The notes under the pieces were generated by a model that was not told the DNA's origin, did no database searches, and was given only the letters and a program-made list of their open reading frames with translations. From Linyphia triangularis (lineage: Eukaryota; Arthropoda; Arachnida; Araneae; Linyphiidae), in assembly GCA_963978545.1 (NCBI GenBank), contig OZ021726.1, positions 30,600,459 to 30,664,458 of the forward strand: a DNA stretch of 64,000 bases. Reading direction: 5' to 3'. Position 1 is the stretch's first letter, and every line of letters begins with the position of its first letter. The position numbers were made by a program, and so were the translations under genes. Shown in pieces: positions 10,976 to 23,000 of the stretch.

Positions 10976-13287
10976 AAATTGAAATGAAAGTTATAGCATC
11001 GAAATGGTAAAATATTTTATGATATTATATAATTAGCACCAGTTCTTATTAAAAAATTATCATATTCAGATTCGATTCATATCTTACATTAAATACTGTT
11101 GCAATAATATTTAATACGTTTAACAAACAATTTAATATACATTTGTCTGTATTTGATTGGGTGATATGAGATTTTTGCTCGCCTACTGGCTGCTTTATCT
11201 AACTGTAATTTACGCATTGCGTGCTAAATCCATTTTTAATTCCGGGTTAGGTATGATAATGTTCGTTGTGGTTCAGAATTCAAGTTAAGATGTATGTCCC
11301 GGCCTAATAAGTTGTCATTGTGCATAAAAATAAGTCGTTGAGTACACAAACCAACCATTTTTAAATTGTCCCTCCGATCCAGACGCCATGGAATATTTTT
11401 AATATCAATATAGACTGACTAAAAAGTTATTTCCAAAGTAGTTTTGTAATTTCCTTTCAAAAGAAATTCTTTAAAAAAATCGAAAATGCACACAAAAAAT
11501 CAAAAAATCCATTGCACCAATCGCTCCAAGAGCTGGGCTGCATCAGCCAATCAAAGAGCAAACGCGTTTGTCGATGCATAATTTCTAGCCGCTTAAGAAG
11601 TGTCAGTATCTTAAGCGGATATTACGTCATAATAATAGGTGTCCTACTTTTGGCGAGTGTTTGTTGTTTTTCTCGATTGATGTATGCCAAATGATGCAAT
11701 GACGTACGAGATTACGCTTACGCTATTTTTTGCAAAATATTTTTGACTTGTTGACATCGATGGCGTTTTTCAAAACAATGAAAGCGTGTTTTAAATAACC
11801 AACCAAGCCCTTTTTATTAAGAGTTGATGAATATTGCAGTGAATTAAATAAACGACCTTCATTTTATTGAATACATCTGTGAAATTTTTCTGTCTAAATT
11901 ATTGAGATAATTTTAAAATTCTTTTGCTTATGCGGTACTTTACAAAAAAAGAAACAAAGAAGTAAAATTTGTGAAATGGAAAAAGTGAATATAAAATTCG
12001 CTGTCGTTTCTTTTGATTATGTTACTCCACTTGCAGGGAAAAAAAATTAAATTTTTTGTATCTGTTTTATTTTCCGTAAGAGTCTAATGACAGTTGTAAT
12101 TTACGTTTCAAAAATTCAAGTTACTTTCTAATAATTGATGAATTTCACAATCGTTATATATCTAGACTGAGTCTAAAAATTATTTCAAAACCTTGTAAAA
12201 CTCATTACAACCAATCTGATTTTACGTTTTTAATTATTCAAAATATTAAAATATCAATGAACAAAGCAGCTATGACGGTGATTACCGCTTTGAAAGTTTA
12301 TAAAAAAAAGAAGAAAAAAAAGCTGACAATTCTAGATGTAAAAAAAAACTAATCGCGAAACATGATCTCCAAGTTGTTTCCATGTTTTATCACTATACGC
12401 CATCTAGTTCCAGTTAGTTTTCATAAAACAAAGCAAATTTAGATTGAAATCATCTTTACCAAGGAGTAAATAATAACAAAGGATATTCCCTGATTTCAAA
12501 CGGATTTTCAGAAAATGAAAATAAGGAGCTGTCAAGCACTTTTTAAGAATCTTTCAATTAAAATAAGTATCTTGACATGAATTAAATTATTTTTGTAATC
12601 TTAAAAAAAAATTAAAGAATATCTTGAAATAAGTAACTTTTACTAAACATACTCTAAAATTATAGGTTAGAACTCATATGTGAAGAATAAATTCTAAATT
12701 TCCGGGATGGGAAAAATACCTCCTCCCCTTCAGCTCCCGCTGATACTACCACTGTTTGGGATAGAGGGATTCAATTGCACCTTCCTCTTTCGAAATTATA
12801 GTTGATATTGAAATGATTTTGACAGAAAAATTGTGTTAATTTTACAATTTTTCACTTATGACACTCTAATTATCACAGATATTGTAAGGGTGTTAATCAA
12901 TACGCCTTCTTTTCAGGGGAAAACTTGTCACCATTTGCATCCCAAATTTATAGTGGGCCTGTCAACCGATACAAAATTATTTGTCACAAATGCATTCGTG
13001 TCTTCTCGATTTTGATTCATAAGAGATTACAAAGCGAGTAAGGAAGGTATCCGAGTAAACTTTCGTGCTATGCGAGAAATAGCAATTCGAGCCGACTAAT
13101 TTAAAAGCAACTTTGGATCTGCTACTAAAAAGTATTAGTAAAAGTTAATATGTAATGCATTAATTATATGTTCAGATGAATAATTTTAAACTCACACCTT
13201 TTTTTCCTGTGAATTTTACCACCTTTCTCCACTTTTAATTTTCAAACCCCAGGTGGGCAGGTCGGATTACAGTAGCGAAGACTTGTA
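10976..13287. other. Gene-free DNA with a short inverted repeat
   Basis: Mostly AT-rich with a somewhat GC-richer patch near 11150-11710 that contains CCAAT boxes (11513, 11548) and ACGTCA half-sites (11624, 11700). A perfect 10-bp inverted repeat with a 10-bp loop lies at 11589-11618 (arms CCGCTTAAGA and TCTTAAGCGG). A CTCF-like CTAGATGGCG is on the minus strand at about 12398-12408. No gene is seen; open frames such as 11512-11694 and 12833-13015 have no recognisable content. Confidence 0.5.
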
Positions 13288-13659
13288 CAGGGTGGCCACA
13301 AAATTCAGGAAAAAAAGTTCCCCGTCAGATTTCTAAAAAATTTCGATTTTACGCCTAACTTTTTTTTCTTCTAATTTCCTCAATTTTTCAAATAAGTTGA
13401 CACTCTGATCATATAGCATATGTATGGTAAAGAGATTATGTGCTAATTTTTAAAAAAAATAGTTTTGCACGCAATGACAAGTTTAAATTATTCCGTAACT
13501 TTAAACTTCTAACGAAACCACCACAAATCTCCGGACAAACGGTTGAACATGAAAATTTCCCTGATTTTCATGGAATTTTAAAAAAATCCCCCGACATTTC
13601 TTTGATTTTTTCCAGAAGCAGAAAGCTCCCCGACATTTTCAGGTTCTGTGTCCACTCTG
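13288..13659. mobile_element. hAT-like MITE, 372 bp
   Basis: The ends form an imperfect terminal inverted repeat: CAGGGTGGCCACAAAATTCA on the left against CAGAGTGGACACAGAACCTG read inward from the right. Blocks like 'TTCCCCG' and 'CCCCGACATTTTC' recur near both ends. CAGGGTGG-type ends are common in hAT-derived MITEs. I do not see an intact 8-bp target duplication, so the superfamily is tentative. The 80-codon frame at 13440-13682 runs across the right end and is not a gene. Confidence 0.55.
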
Positions 13660-14454
13660 TTATAAAGAAAGCTGCTTTTTGAGGTAAAAGAGGCGCCCAC
13701 GAAATTAAACTCAACGTTGCATCATTTTCTATAAAATAATGGAACAAACCTTAGAGTGATTTATCCTAATAAAATACATTACCATTATAAGTTTATTACT
13801 TTCAATATGAACTTAACAAAGGGTAGGTAATTAAAGGATTGCTCATTGGGTTTAAAAAAACAAACAAAAAAAAACACCACGCTATTTTTGTACGTTTTGG
13901 AATGTGCTGAGTTCACAAGACTGAGTGGTCTCGAAAACTAAGGGTGTGCAACATCGCACAAGTTTCAATTACACTATATTGTATTGCTGATGGAGATTTG
14001 TGTTATTTATCATTTTTATATTTTCATCAGGTCGCTTAGAAAAAATTGACAGTTTGGCGATATTTTTTGTGATAATTCTGTTGTTGTTGTTGCTAATCCT
14101 CATTGTCTGACGGAGTCAGACAAGATCCACGAGTTCGTTGACTAAAAGGAAGTCGAAGACCAGGAGAGGATTGCTAAAGAGATTCTCCTTAGAGAGTCCC
14201 ATGCAATCCAAGAGGTGCTCAGGAGAGGCCTGATGATTTTGGCACTTCCCTAGTAGCAATCACTGCATGGCGTTTCGTCGGCCAATGATCGGAATTCATC
14301 AAAGTCATCGGCGATTCCCCAGACTGATATATAAACACACCCGTATTTCCTCGTCTGCCGATTTAACCCGTAGAAGGTTCCCTCTTGAAGGGAAAGGGAA
14401 ACGGGTGGAGGTGTAAATTAGTTCATTTTAATACCTATTTTTTATAATAACATA

Positions 14455-14629
14455 TAGCAATTCATAAGAAGAGCTACATTTATCTTATACTATTTTCTTT
14501 CTCTTATATTATAGCGATTCACAAGAAAAGCTACATTTTATATACTTTTAATTTAATATTGTTTAGCGATTCACAAGAAAAGCTACTTCTTTTTATTTAT
14601 TACTTTAGCAATTCATAAGAAGAGCTACA
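14455..14629 (+). repeat. Four short direct repeats, TAGCRATTCAYAAGAARAGC
   Basis: Near-identical blocks of about 24 bp ending in AGCTAC start at 14455, 14512, 14564 and 14606, separated by variable AT-rich spacers (spacing 57, 52 and 42 bp). They lie inside the 2.25-kb TIR element near its left end and could be transposase-binding or simple expansion repeats. The function is unknown. Confidence 0.55.
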
Positions 14630-15984
14630 TTACTCTCATTTTTTTTTTTTTTTTATCTTTTGATTTTGCTATGCACTTAATGTGTAGACTTTTGTTTATC
14701 TCGTGTTCTATAGTTGTTTTAAAAACAACTACATTTATATTTGTTTAAAAAATGGAAAAAAAAAAGAAAAAAAAATTGTTGTCCGTCCACGTATCTTCCG
14801 TTTTATTAGTGTAACTGTTTATGTAAATTATACTAAAATAATCTCAGATTTTAATGATTCTATCTAACTATTGCCCGGTGCGGCTTGACAGCTTAACTGT
14901 TAGAGCTCAGTACTCACCTCCTTGTCTTTCCTACTTTCTGAATGTGAGACCTGACTATCCCCAATGCCTAGAGGCAAAAATCATATGAAAAGGTTTGGCT
15001 CCAACGGAGCACAGGTACCTTGATAAAACCCCCATCAAAGTCAAAAGTCGTCTGCCGATGACCCTAAACTCATCGGCAAAAGATATCTTCCCAATATCGG
15101 TGGCCGGTGAAATTTCGGATTATCGTTTTTTGATCGGCGAAAGATATCGGAACGACATCGACAGCCGATAAAAAAAATTATGTTTCTTTTTCTTGCAATT
15201 CCACTGAATTAGAGGCGATCCTTGAATGTATTTCAAATTTAAATCAAGTATACAATTTGCTAAACATTTCGCTTTGGCAATAAGTGAAAAATATTTTAAA
15301 AATAAGTGTACGAAAATTTTTAAATGTAAAAATATATTTTGAAAAAATGCAAACCACATAATTATATATTGCTTATCTAATACGTCAATAAAATCCATAA
15401 ATACATTTTTTTTATAGTGTAAAAAAATATAGGAACAATTTTCTAAAATTAAAAATAAATTCTCTCCATTTCAATTTCAATATAAAATAAAAATATAGTC
15501 CTTGTTTTTAAATAGTTTTCATTATAATTTGCCGAACTCATTTTGGTCCGTTTTTTAAACATCTTTTAAGTAAAATAAAAATATGTTTATATGTTTCAAA
15601 AAGTTAATCAAACTAAATATAGTTTTTTAAAAAAATTAAAAATGAAATATATTTTTTTAAATGTCAAAATTATTAAGTAAACTCTTAAATTGCATTTAAA
15701 AAAATATCATAAAATGTACACGTCAATTAAAATTTTCCAAAATAGATGGCGACACTATTTATTATGAATACAAAAACTAAATATGTTTTCATATGGGATA
15801 TATATACTTTTTTGCTATAATAAATAAATTAATATCATTTTCCCAAATTTACGGAGGATTTGCTATTTTCCAAAAATTCCCCATATATAAAAAAAAATGT
15901 AGGTCAATTTTCTTGCAAAGTCTGTATGATAGTAGAGTTTTGTACTACAATACAATTGCTATACCAAGAATCACTAGTACCATA

Positions 15985-16095
15985 TCAGTCCAGTGGCCAA
16001 GTTACCGCGCTTCGGAGACCAACATCCATGGTTCGATTCCAGGGTAAGTAAATTAGACAATTCTGGCGTGAGTAATTTGATGGTGTTATATCTTC
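15985..16095 (+). repeat. tRNA-derived SINE head
   Basis: Contains a pol III box-A-like CAGTGGCCAAGTTACCGCGC at 15991-16010 and a box-B-like GGTTCGATTCC at about 16030-16040, correctly spaced, followed by 'TTAGACAATTCTGGCGTGAG'. It sits inside the TIR element. Divergence from a foldable tRNA argues for a SINE rather than a functional tRNA gene. Confidence 0.5.
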
Positions 16096-17699
16096 GATTT
16101 GTACTCTTAATATGTCACTAGAAATACTACAATATAAGAATTACGCGCTCTGGGAAAATATTTTAGTTTTGCATTATTTTAACTTGTCGTTTTTAATATT
16201 CGAAACTTACATCTTTATAATTATTTAATGTTTATTAATTGGTATTTTCGACAAAATAACGACCGTTTCGATATTTCTTGAGAGCAAAATTTCCCTCGGC
16301 CTTCAAACGAATTCTTGCCGGCTTCTCCTCGAATTCGATCAGTTTCCGGACATCGGCCAATGTCCGGCCACGGGGACAAAATGGATTAGTTGCCAAGGGA
16401 AAGATAAGTTTAGGGTGAGTTTCCGGTGAATCGCCAATCATCGGCGATTCACCTGGGGATGGAATTCCGATCATCGCCCGAGGTAAAATTGCTACTAGGG
16501 TTGGTGCAGGTGGCGAAGGTTTTCCTGCCCTCGTTGAAAGTGAGGCACTTGATGTGACCGCTAGCAAGTCTTGATAGAACAGTCCGGGTACGTCTGTCAC
16601 ACGGAGGTCAAGGGACAAACCCGGTTTTGAGCCCTTGTACCAATTATGGGTAGGGGGTGTTTTCCACTCCTCCGAGATCTTTGATTTTTCCAGAGTACAA
16701 TTCCAAAAAAGTAAGTGTGGAAGAGGGAGATGTTGAAATCCTGCAACCCTCCTTAGCAAGGATATTGGCCATTTCGTTCCAGAGAATTCACATGGGAAGG
16801 TACCCATTGCAAATGAACATCATGATTGAGAGAAATGAGCTTTAATTTAAGCAGGATAGAGGTGCTGATCCTGTCGCCCACAAGGAGCCAATTACAAATA
16901 TGGTGGAGAGAGTTACGGCTGTCAGACAAGATTCATAGGTCACCATAATCCTCTTCAGTTAGAATAGCTTCTAGTCCCAGGTCTATTGCAAATAATTCAC
17001 TTCTGAAGACAGAGCAGTGATTAGGATTACGATGAGAAAGAGTCAGATTAGCTTGAGGGGTTTCGATATATATGCCACTGCCAGCAAGATGATGAATTCG
17101 TTCGTTGATAATTCTTATATGGGTCTTTAAAAAAAAAAAAATTCGAAAAAGTGGGAATTTTGGCGATATGCTTATCGATAATTCTATCCTTTCTTGTAAG
17201 TGAAACTGAGCAGAGATAAAAAAAAAAAAAAAAAACATCGTTGATGAGGTATGGTCAAGGAAAGAGAACTCCGTGTTAAAGGCATTCGTTTTTCAACTTT
17301 TTACGCCTTTAAAGCATTTTTAAGGGAATTTCGGCGGTGGGGATGTTTAGAACACCTTAAGAGGCATTACCAAACCGATTTTGAAGAAAAAAAAAAAAAA
17401 TTGTTAGAGCCGTTTTTTAGCAAGTACTGAAAAACATGATTTTTTCAATGGCAGCTACCTTACGCGCATGTGCGATATTGACGAAAAACCTTAACGGTAG
17501 GTACCATAGCTACCAGCAACTCGCACACCAAATTTAAATATCGTAGGTCAATTTGTTCGGGAGTTATGCTAACCACACACACACAGACATTTTTTCTAGA
17601 TCACTTTTTTGAAATTAATATTTTCAAAACGTGGAGAAATGCAAAAAAAAATAAATTATTTTGACCGAATGCTATACTTTGAACATATGTATACATATG

Positions 17700-18165
17700 G
17701 GTACTTGAAAGTAAAAATGGCCAATTAAGCGATATTTTTTGCAATAGTTCTTGTATGGGTTGAAAAAAAAACCTGCCAGAATGGTGATTTTGGCAATATA
17801 CTTCATGATAACCTTTATATTATAAGTGAAACTGGCTAGATAAGAAAAAACGATCAATAATGAGGGATGCTCAAGGAAGGAACATTCTGTGTTGAAGAGC
17901 CATTTTGACGAAAACCTTAATGGTATGGCCCATACCGCCACTAACCATCATACCAAACTTGAATATTGTGGGTCACTTTGTTCGGGAGCTTTGCTGACCA
18001 CAGACATACATTTTTTTTAGATCACATTTTTGAAATCAGAATGTTCCAAAACGTGGAGAAATGTAAAAAAAATAAGTAAAAAAATCTAATTTTTTTTTTG
18101 ACCGAATGCTATACTTTCATTACCCTATGTATATATCCATTAGTATAATTGAAAGTAAAAATGTG
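17700..18165 (+). repeat. Second, headless copy of dispersed repeat 'family A'
   Basis: Follows the first copy directly: 'GCAATAGTTCTTGTATGGGT', 'GGTGATTTTGGCAATATAC', 'TGAGGGATGCTCAAGGAAG', 'CAAACTTGAATATTGTGGG' and 'GACCGAATGCTATACTTTC' are in the same order as the body of the 62341-63085 copy, but a middle segment is deleted. Both copies are followed by 'TTGAAAGTAAAAATG', so the pair is a head-to-tail dimer. Confidence 0.65.
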
Positions 18166-20081
18166 GTTATGCCTTTTAAGGTGCTCTATCAACATCTCCG
18201 AAACTTCCATAGAAATCTGAAAAGCATATAGCAATTTCGCTGCTTTTTTTTCTTTCTTCTCTGTCGATGTAATAATTTTTGGCAAAAATATCGCAACAAA
18301 TAATATAATTTATCAACAATAATTAGTAAATTTCGTTTTTTTTCTAAGAATAAAGATGAAATACAATTAGCACGTTTAAGTAAGAATGTATGTTATTACT
18401 TAGAGAGAGCCTTTTTTATTAGAGAATTCTGTTAATTTTTATTCAGCATGGTATTTAAAAGCTTTGACAAAATTTGTACTTCTTTTTGCTATATTTTGAA
18501 TATTAAGACATATTATATTTAATAATATTATAATAGAGTTCATTTGTTATTGCCACTATAAGTAGCCTTCAGTCTTAAAATAACTGAATAAAATGGCAAG
18601 CTGTTTAGTGATCAACAAGAATATAGCAGTTTAATAGCCACCAAATTAAAGTAGATAACGGATCGTAAAACATTTATTAAATGCCAGTTTAAATATAAAA
18701 GTAGATACAAGAACTATGTAAATACACAAAGAATTAATAATTTAACAGATTTTGATAACCACAGGGAAATTGAATCGTCTTGTTAAAAAAAAATCTACGA
18801 AATTAAATAGATTCCTTTTACACATATTCTTTAGATTAACTTTTTTAACAAAAACTGAACTGTCCATTGTATTTTTTTTATAGCCAATATCAAAACAGTC
18901 CCAGATTGGTTGATCCCATATTATACATATTTGCTTAATTTTCTACATAAGTTTTATGAAGTAAAACTAAAATAGGTTAGCTGAAAACTAATTAATAAAA
19001 ATTCAGTTTAATATTAAAAAATTTATAAATTTGAACTTGCAGAGCATCCTTTATTAAATTAATATACAAATGTCTGTACAGCAGAAGGAAATCGATGCTA
19101 AACTAATAGCACTTACTTTAGTTTATTTCTGATGTACAGATATAACTAATTAGGAGTATTTAGAATTTTTTCCCATTCACTTCTATTAAAATAGAGGCTA
19201 CAAGTATTAAACCTGGGACACTCAATTTCTTTGAAAATTAAGCTCAATTATTTCATTTTTAGGAAAATGCTAAAGCAATTATGAATTCTCGATGTTCAAT
19301 CTAAAATAATAATCTTGCAATATAAAGCTATTCTACAAATCATTGACTGGAAAGATAGTTTTCAAACTTCAGCTCAACAAAGAATCTTCAAATAACAAAA
19401 TTTGCGAGTTTGCAAATTTTGTGTTCAAGTGTTATAGTAAAATAACATTTAAGAAAAAAGGTAAGCATTTTGCTCAAAAAAAAAAAAAAAAAAAAGCACT
19501 CGTAGTTTAATCATGGGAGGTAACAAGTTTCAAAACTGGCTGAATCCATTTTAATAAATTATACAGAAACCACTATAAACTTAATAAAAGATACCTCTCT
19601 TAGCTCTGTACGGACGAGTTTGAATGCATTTTTAATCTGGATTACAATGGTATTTAAAAATGAAAAATTACTTTTACCTAGGCCATATAAAAACTTCAAA
19701 TGATAATAATTGTGGCAAGCATGGCACTCTTGTACTTTTAAGCAGCTCCATACAGCACCAAATAGCCAATATTAAAATACTTAGAACAATGATATACAAA
19801 ATTTGCTTTATAAGCAAGATATATTTGAGCTTTGATCAAATTTAACTAAGAAAATGAATAATTATCTAATAGAATAAATTTAGACTTGCTGAACAGCCTG
19901 TTATACACCACACTTAGCATGATTTATTCATCCGTTCTAAATGACATATTTTAATAGCAAAACAGAAGGCTAAAAATAATCAAATAGAAAAAGGAAATTG
20001 AAAGTTCAACAGTCAATTTTATAACTAACAAATCACATAAAAACTCTTGCATCATCAGTGTTAAATACCAACAAAGTTGCT
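18166..20081. other. Gene-free AT-rich DNA, probably including the ZXD gene 3' UTR
   Basis: No open frame of interest. Because the ZXD-family gene ends at 20082 on the minus strand, at least part of this stretch should be its 3' UTR. Several TTTATT strings on the plus strand (minus-strand AATAAA) lie below 20000, for example within 'GATTTATTCATCC' near 19921, but I cannot choose the real cleavage site. Confidence 0.4.
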
Positions 20082-23000
20082 TCAATCTAATCCATGTAAA
20101 TGGATAGATTCCCCAAATGCATCCACACTATTTTGTTCCGAAAACACAACCCCAGAAGAATTTAACATTGACTCGTCACTTTCTACACTGTCTGACAATA
20201 GGGAAACTGGCATAAGTTCTGTTTCGAATGCTGAACCACTATTTAAGATGCTATCATCATGATAAAGTACATGACTGGTTGAACATTCATCCTGTAAAAA
20301 GTTGCTTTTCATCAGTGGTTCTGAACACTGATCATGAAAGATTATGGACGACGCTAGCATCAAATCAGGAGACTTAATTTCTGTACTCATCTGACTGTTT
20401 GAAAGATAACCTCTTGTATCTTGGTTGTCATTACTATTCTGATTTAAAGATATAAAACTAGACGCCAAGTCTACCTTCTTCGAACTAGAAGAATTATTAC
20501 AGCAATAATCAGCCCGAGCGCATCCGCTTTCATTTTGTTTCGTTAGTTTATCGCTGATCTTAGTAGTCTTCGAGTTGCTTTTAACTCCACCAAAAGTAAA
20601 AGTAACTTGATTTTGAGCTTTTCTGTTATTTTTAGGCAATGTTTTATTGTTCAATTCAACTGCACTAACTGTAACGGGACCAGACTTAGCAAAGGAAAAG
20701 GATTGGCTATCTATGGATTGCATTAGTTGTATCTTCAAGTCTGGAGAAGGATCATCAACAGCCCCATCACCCAATTCCAAATACTCAGTGGAATTATCAG
20801 AATTTGGATTCACCACTGAGACAGGCATCGTAAGTTCCAATTTTTCGGCGATGTTTAACTCCTGTCCGTCTTTCATTATTTCAGGATGGCACTTCTGAAG
20901 ATGCTGCTTCAGTGTTGCCTTGCTATTATACTTTTTTAAACAAGGCTGAGCAGGGCAAGGGTAAACAACTTTCAAAGTACTATGACAATGCTTCTTGACA
21001 TGGACATACAGACTAGATTTAGCAGTGAATCTGGCATTGCAGTTTTCATGCGGGCAATGAAACGGTTTATCTCCCGAATGTATGACAATATGCCCCTTGA
21101 GATGCTCTGGACGCATAAACGACTTGCCACAGCCAGGTTCAGTACAAGTGAACTTGCGTTCTCCAGTGTGTTTTCGCATGTGTCTTGTCAATTTACTTGC
21201 TGACATAAAGCTCCACTTGCAACCCTCAGCAGGGCACACATAAGGGCGATCACCAGTGTGATGACGAATATGTTGCCTCAACCTACAGATTTTATCGTAC
21301 ACTTTCCCACACTCTTTGAATGGACACTTAAAGTCGTCTTCGTTATATTGATGAGTTCGGTAGTGTGAAGCTATGCAGTTAGCAGAATAGTACTGCTTTC
21401 CGCAAATTCCACACTTATAAGGAGCCTCTACATCTGTATGCACTCGAAGATGCAACTCCAGCTTTCTGCGGTTGGCAAAGCTCATCTTGCAATCTTTAGA
21501 TGGACAGGTCAGAGAGTTAGGCCACTTGTGACGTTTAGTGTGAGTTTTCAAGTTATATACAGTAGTAAACTTTCGGTTACACCCCTCAAAATCGCAAATA
21601 AAATCTTTTGATCCCAAATGAGTTTCAGCATGTCGTCGCAATCTGTAAGGTGTGGTGAAAGCCCAATCACATCCCTCAAAGTCACACTTAAAAGGCCTGG
21701 AATCACTTAAAGGACCTTTATGGGTCATTAGATGAACCCGCAACTTGCACTCTTTATCAAGAATAATACCACAACCTTCAACAGGACAAATCCAAGTCTT
21801 GCCCTTTTTGCCTTTTGATCCTACAGTTACTGGAATACTATGGACAAGAGTCACGAATTCGGGTGTAAATGCAGTTGTATCATCCTCCTCGAAATAGTCG
21901 TTGCTTCTGTCTTCTTCTAATTCCTTTGCATATTCCACCAGCTGTTGAGGATTGTCATCATTGAGCTCTACTAAACTTTGCTGTTGTGCAAGCTCATTCA
22001 AAACCTGCCCATCTTCTGTAAGCTCTACCAAAGATTGACCTTCCTCTGTAAGCTCTATCAAGTTCTGCCCATCTTCTGTTAGCTTGAGTAAAGTTTGGCC
22101 TTCCTGTAGCTGTTCTTTACTGAGAGCAGCTTGCAAGTCCAGGCCAAGAGATTGCTCATTTGCATCTATGCTCTCAGTATCAATATCGTAGATCTGCTGG
22201 CCTTGTTCGAGCGTCAAGACAATCTGCATTTTCTTTGAAACTTTGTCACGCGTTATTAAAACTGTGCCTGCGGATGAAGCATTCTCTCCAGTTGCAGATG
22301 AAGTTTCTACATCAGTAATGCTGACAGTTGGTATGTCACAAACAAGGTCTTGACTCATTTCACACACATTATTTTCAGAGGTACAAACAGAACTCAACTT
22401 TCCAAATTTGTATGTTGCATTGATTCCATCTGTTGAAGACTGCATGCGGATGTCTTCGCTTCCAGGTTTCGTCAATGAATTCTCAAATGAGAGATCAGAA
22501 GTGGAACCATTGTTAACTAATAAAGAATCATTGACATGCTTAAAGTTAAAGTTTTTAATGTCTGCAAAAAACTTATTTTGGGATTTCAACGAATTCGAAT
22601 ACTTATCAGACATGCTGTTTTCGCACCGAGACTGTGAAGGAGATGTCAACATCTCCAAGCCATTCAATTCAAAGCTTCGAGCCACACTTTGCAATTGTTC
22701 CCCAAGATCTAGTGATGATCCTGGAGAGTGGAGGGCAGAACATTTTTCAAAATCACCAAGGGATATCTCACCAATGTGGTCATTTTCGTTGTTGCACAGG
22801 TTGTCATCTGGCATAGAGATATCTTTCATTTCATCAACTTGAAAGTTACCAGGCAATAGATCTTCCAAACCAAAACTCTTAGCGATCTCGGAGATTGCTT
22901 CGGTGACGGTTCTTTGCTCATCTTCCATTGATTGAGCTTCATCTTCGGATTTGTTTACTTTTTGAAAATCGGTCAGAAGGTAGTTGTCTATCTGTTCGTC

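Larger units (their letters stand above)
14248..16500. mobile_element. 2.25-kb DNA element with 13-bp TIRs, inserted in the LINE
   Basis: Left end CCCTAGTAGCAAT (14248-14260) is matched exactly by its inverse ATTGCTACTAGGG (16488-16500). Further in, GATCGGAATTC and 'CATCGGCGATTC' recur in inverted order. The interrupted LINE codons rejoin cleanly if AA is taken as a 2-bp target duplication (minus strand ...TGCACC-AA | AA-GTGCC...). The right end has an 11-bp stem (16425-16435/16443-16453) and an 8-bp one (CCGGACAT/ATGTCCGG near 16350). On the minus strand 16235-16440 is open and contains RTLADVRKLIEFEEKPARI, but I do not recognise it. No transposase is visible, so the element is non-autonomous or decayed and its superfamily is undetermined. 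Confidence 0.65.
14080..17105 (-). mobile_element. 5'-truncated Jockey-like LINE, itself interrupted by a TIR element
   Basis: Read on the minus strand from 17105, the translation gives an RNase H domain (HLAGSGIYIETPQANL, CSVFRSELFAIDLGLEAI, SDSRNSLHHICNWLL, LQWVPSHV, NILAKEGC), then after frame changes WYKGSKPG and LASGHIKCLTFNEGRK, and beyond the inner insertion ASPEHLLDCMGLS and NPLLVFDFL, the usual C-terminus of Jockey-like elements. Several stops and frameshifts are present. The 3' tail is a short (CAA)n, seen as TTGTTGTTGTTG at 14080-14091, and the whole is flanked by the 10-bp duplication TGATAATTCT. Removing the inner 2253-bp element leaves about 770 bp, so only the last part of the LINE was inserted. 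Confidence 0.82.
13938..17705 (+). repeat. Dispersed repeat 'family A', split by a nested retrotransposon insertion
   Basis: The head (13938-14079: 'CTAAGGGTGTGCAACATCGC', 'ACAAGTTTCAATTACACTAT') and the body and tail (17106-17705: 'GATAATTCTTATATGGGTC', 'AAAACATGATTTTTTCAATG', 'GACCGAATGCTATACTTT') are colinear with the uninterrupted minus-strand copy at 62341-63085. Between them lies a 3.0-kb insertion flanked by TGATAATTCT at 14070-14079 and 17106-17115. The tail includes a 16-bp perfect palindrome, CATATGTATACATATG, at 17684-17699. The family itself is unknown to me; it could be the 3' untranslated part of a larger element. Confidence 0.7.

Noticed and set aside
14248..16500. Calling the TIR element piggyBac because of its CCCTAG ends
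   Set aside because: The flanks show AA, not TTAA, and no transposase is visible.
16235..16807. 190-residue minus-strand frame as a single gene
   Set aside because: It joins an out-of-frame reading of the Jockey RNase H region to the end of the TIR element; the start MGTFPCEF is a frame shadow of LQWVPSHV.
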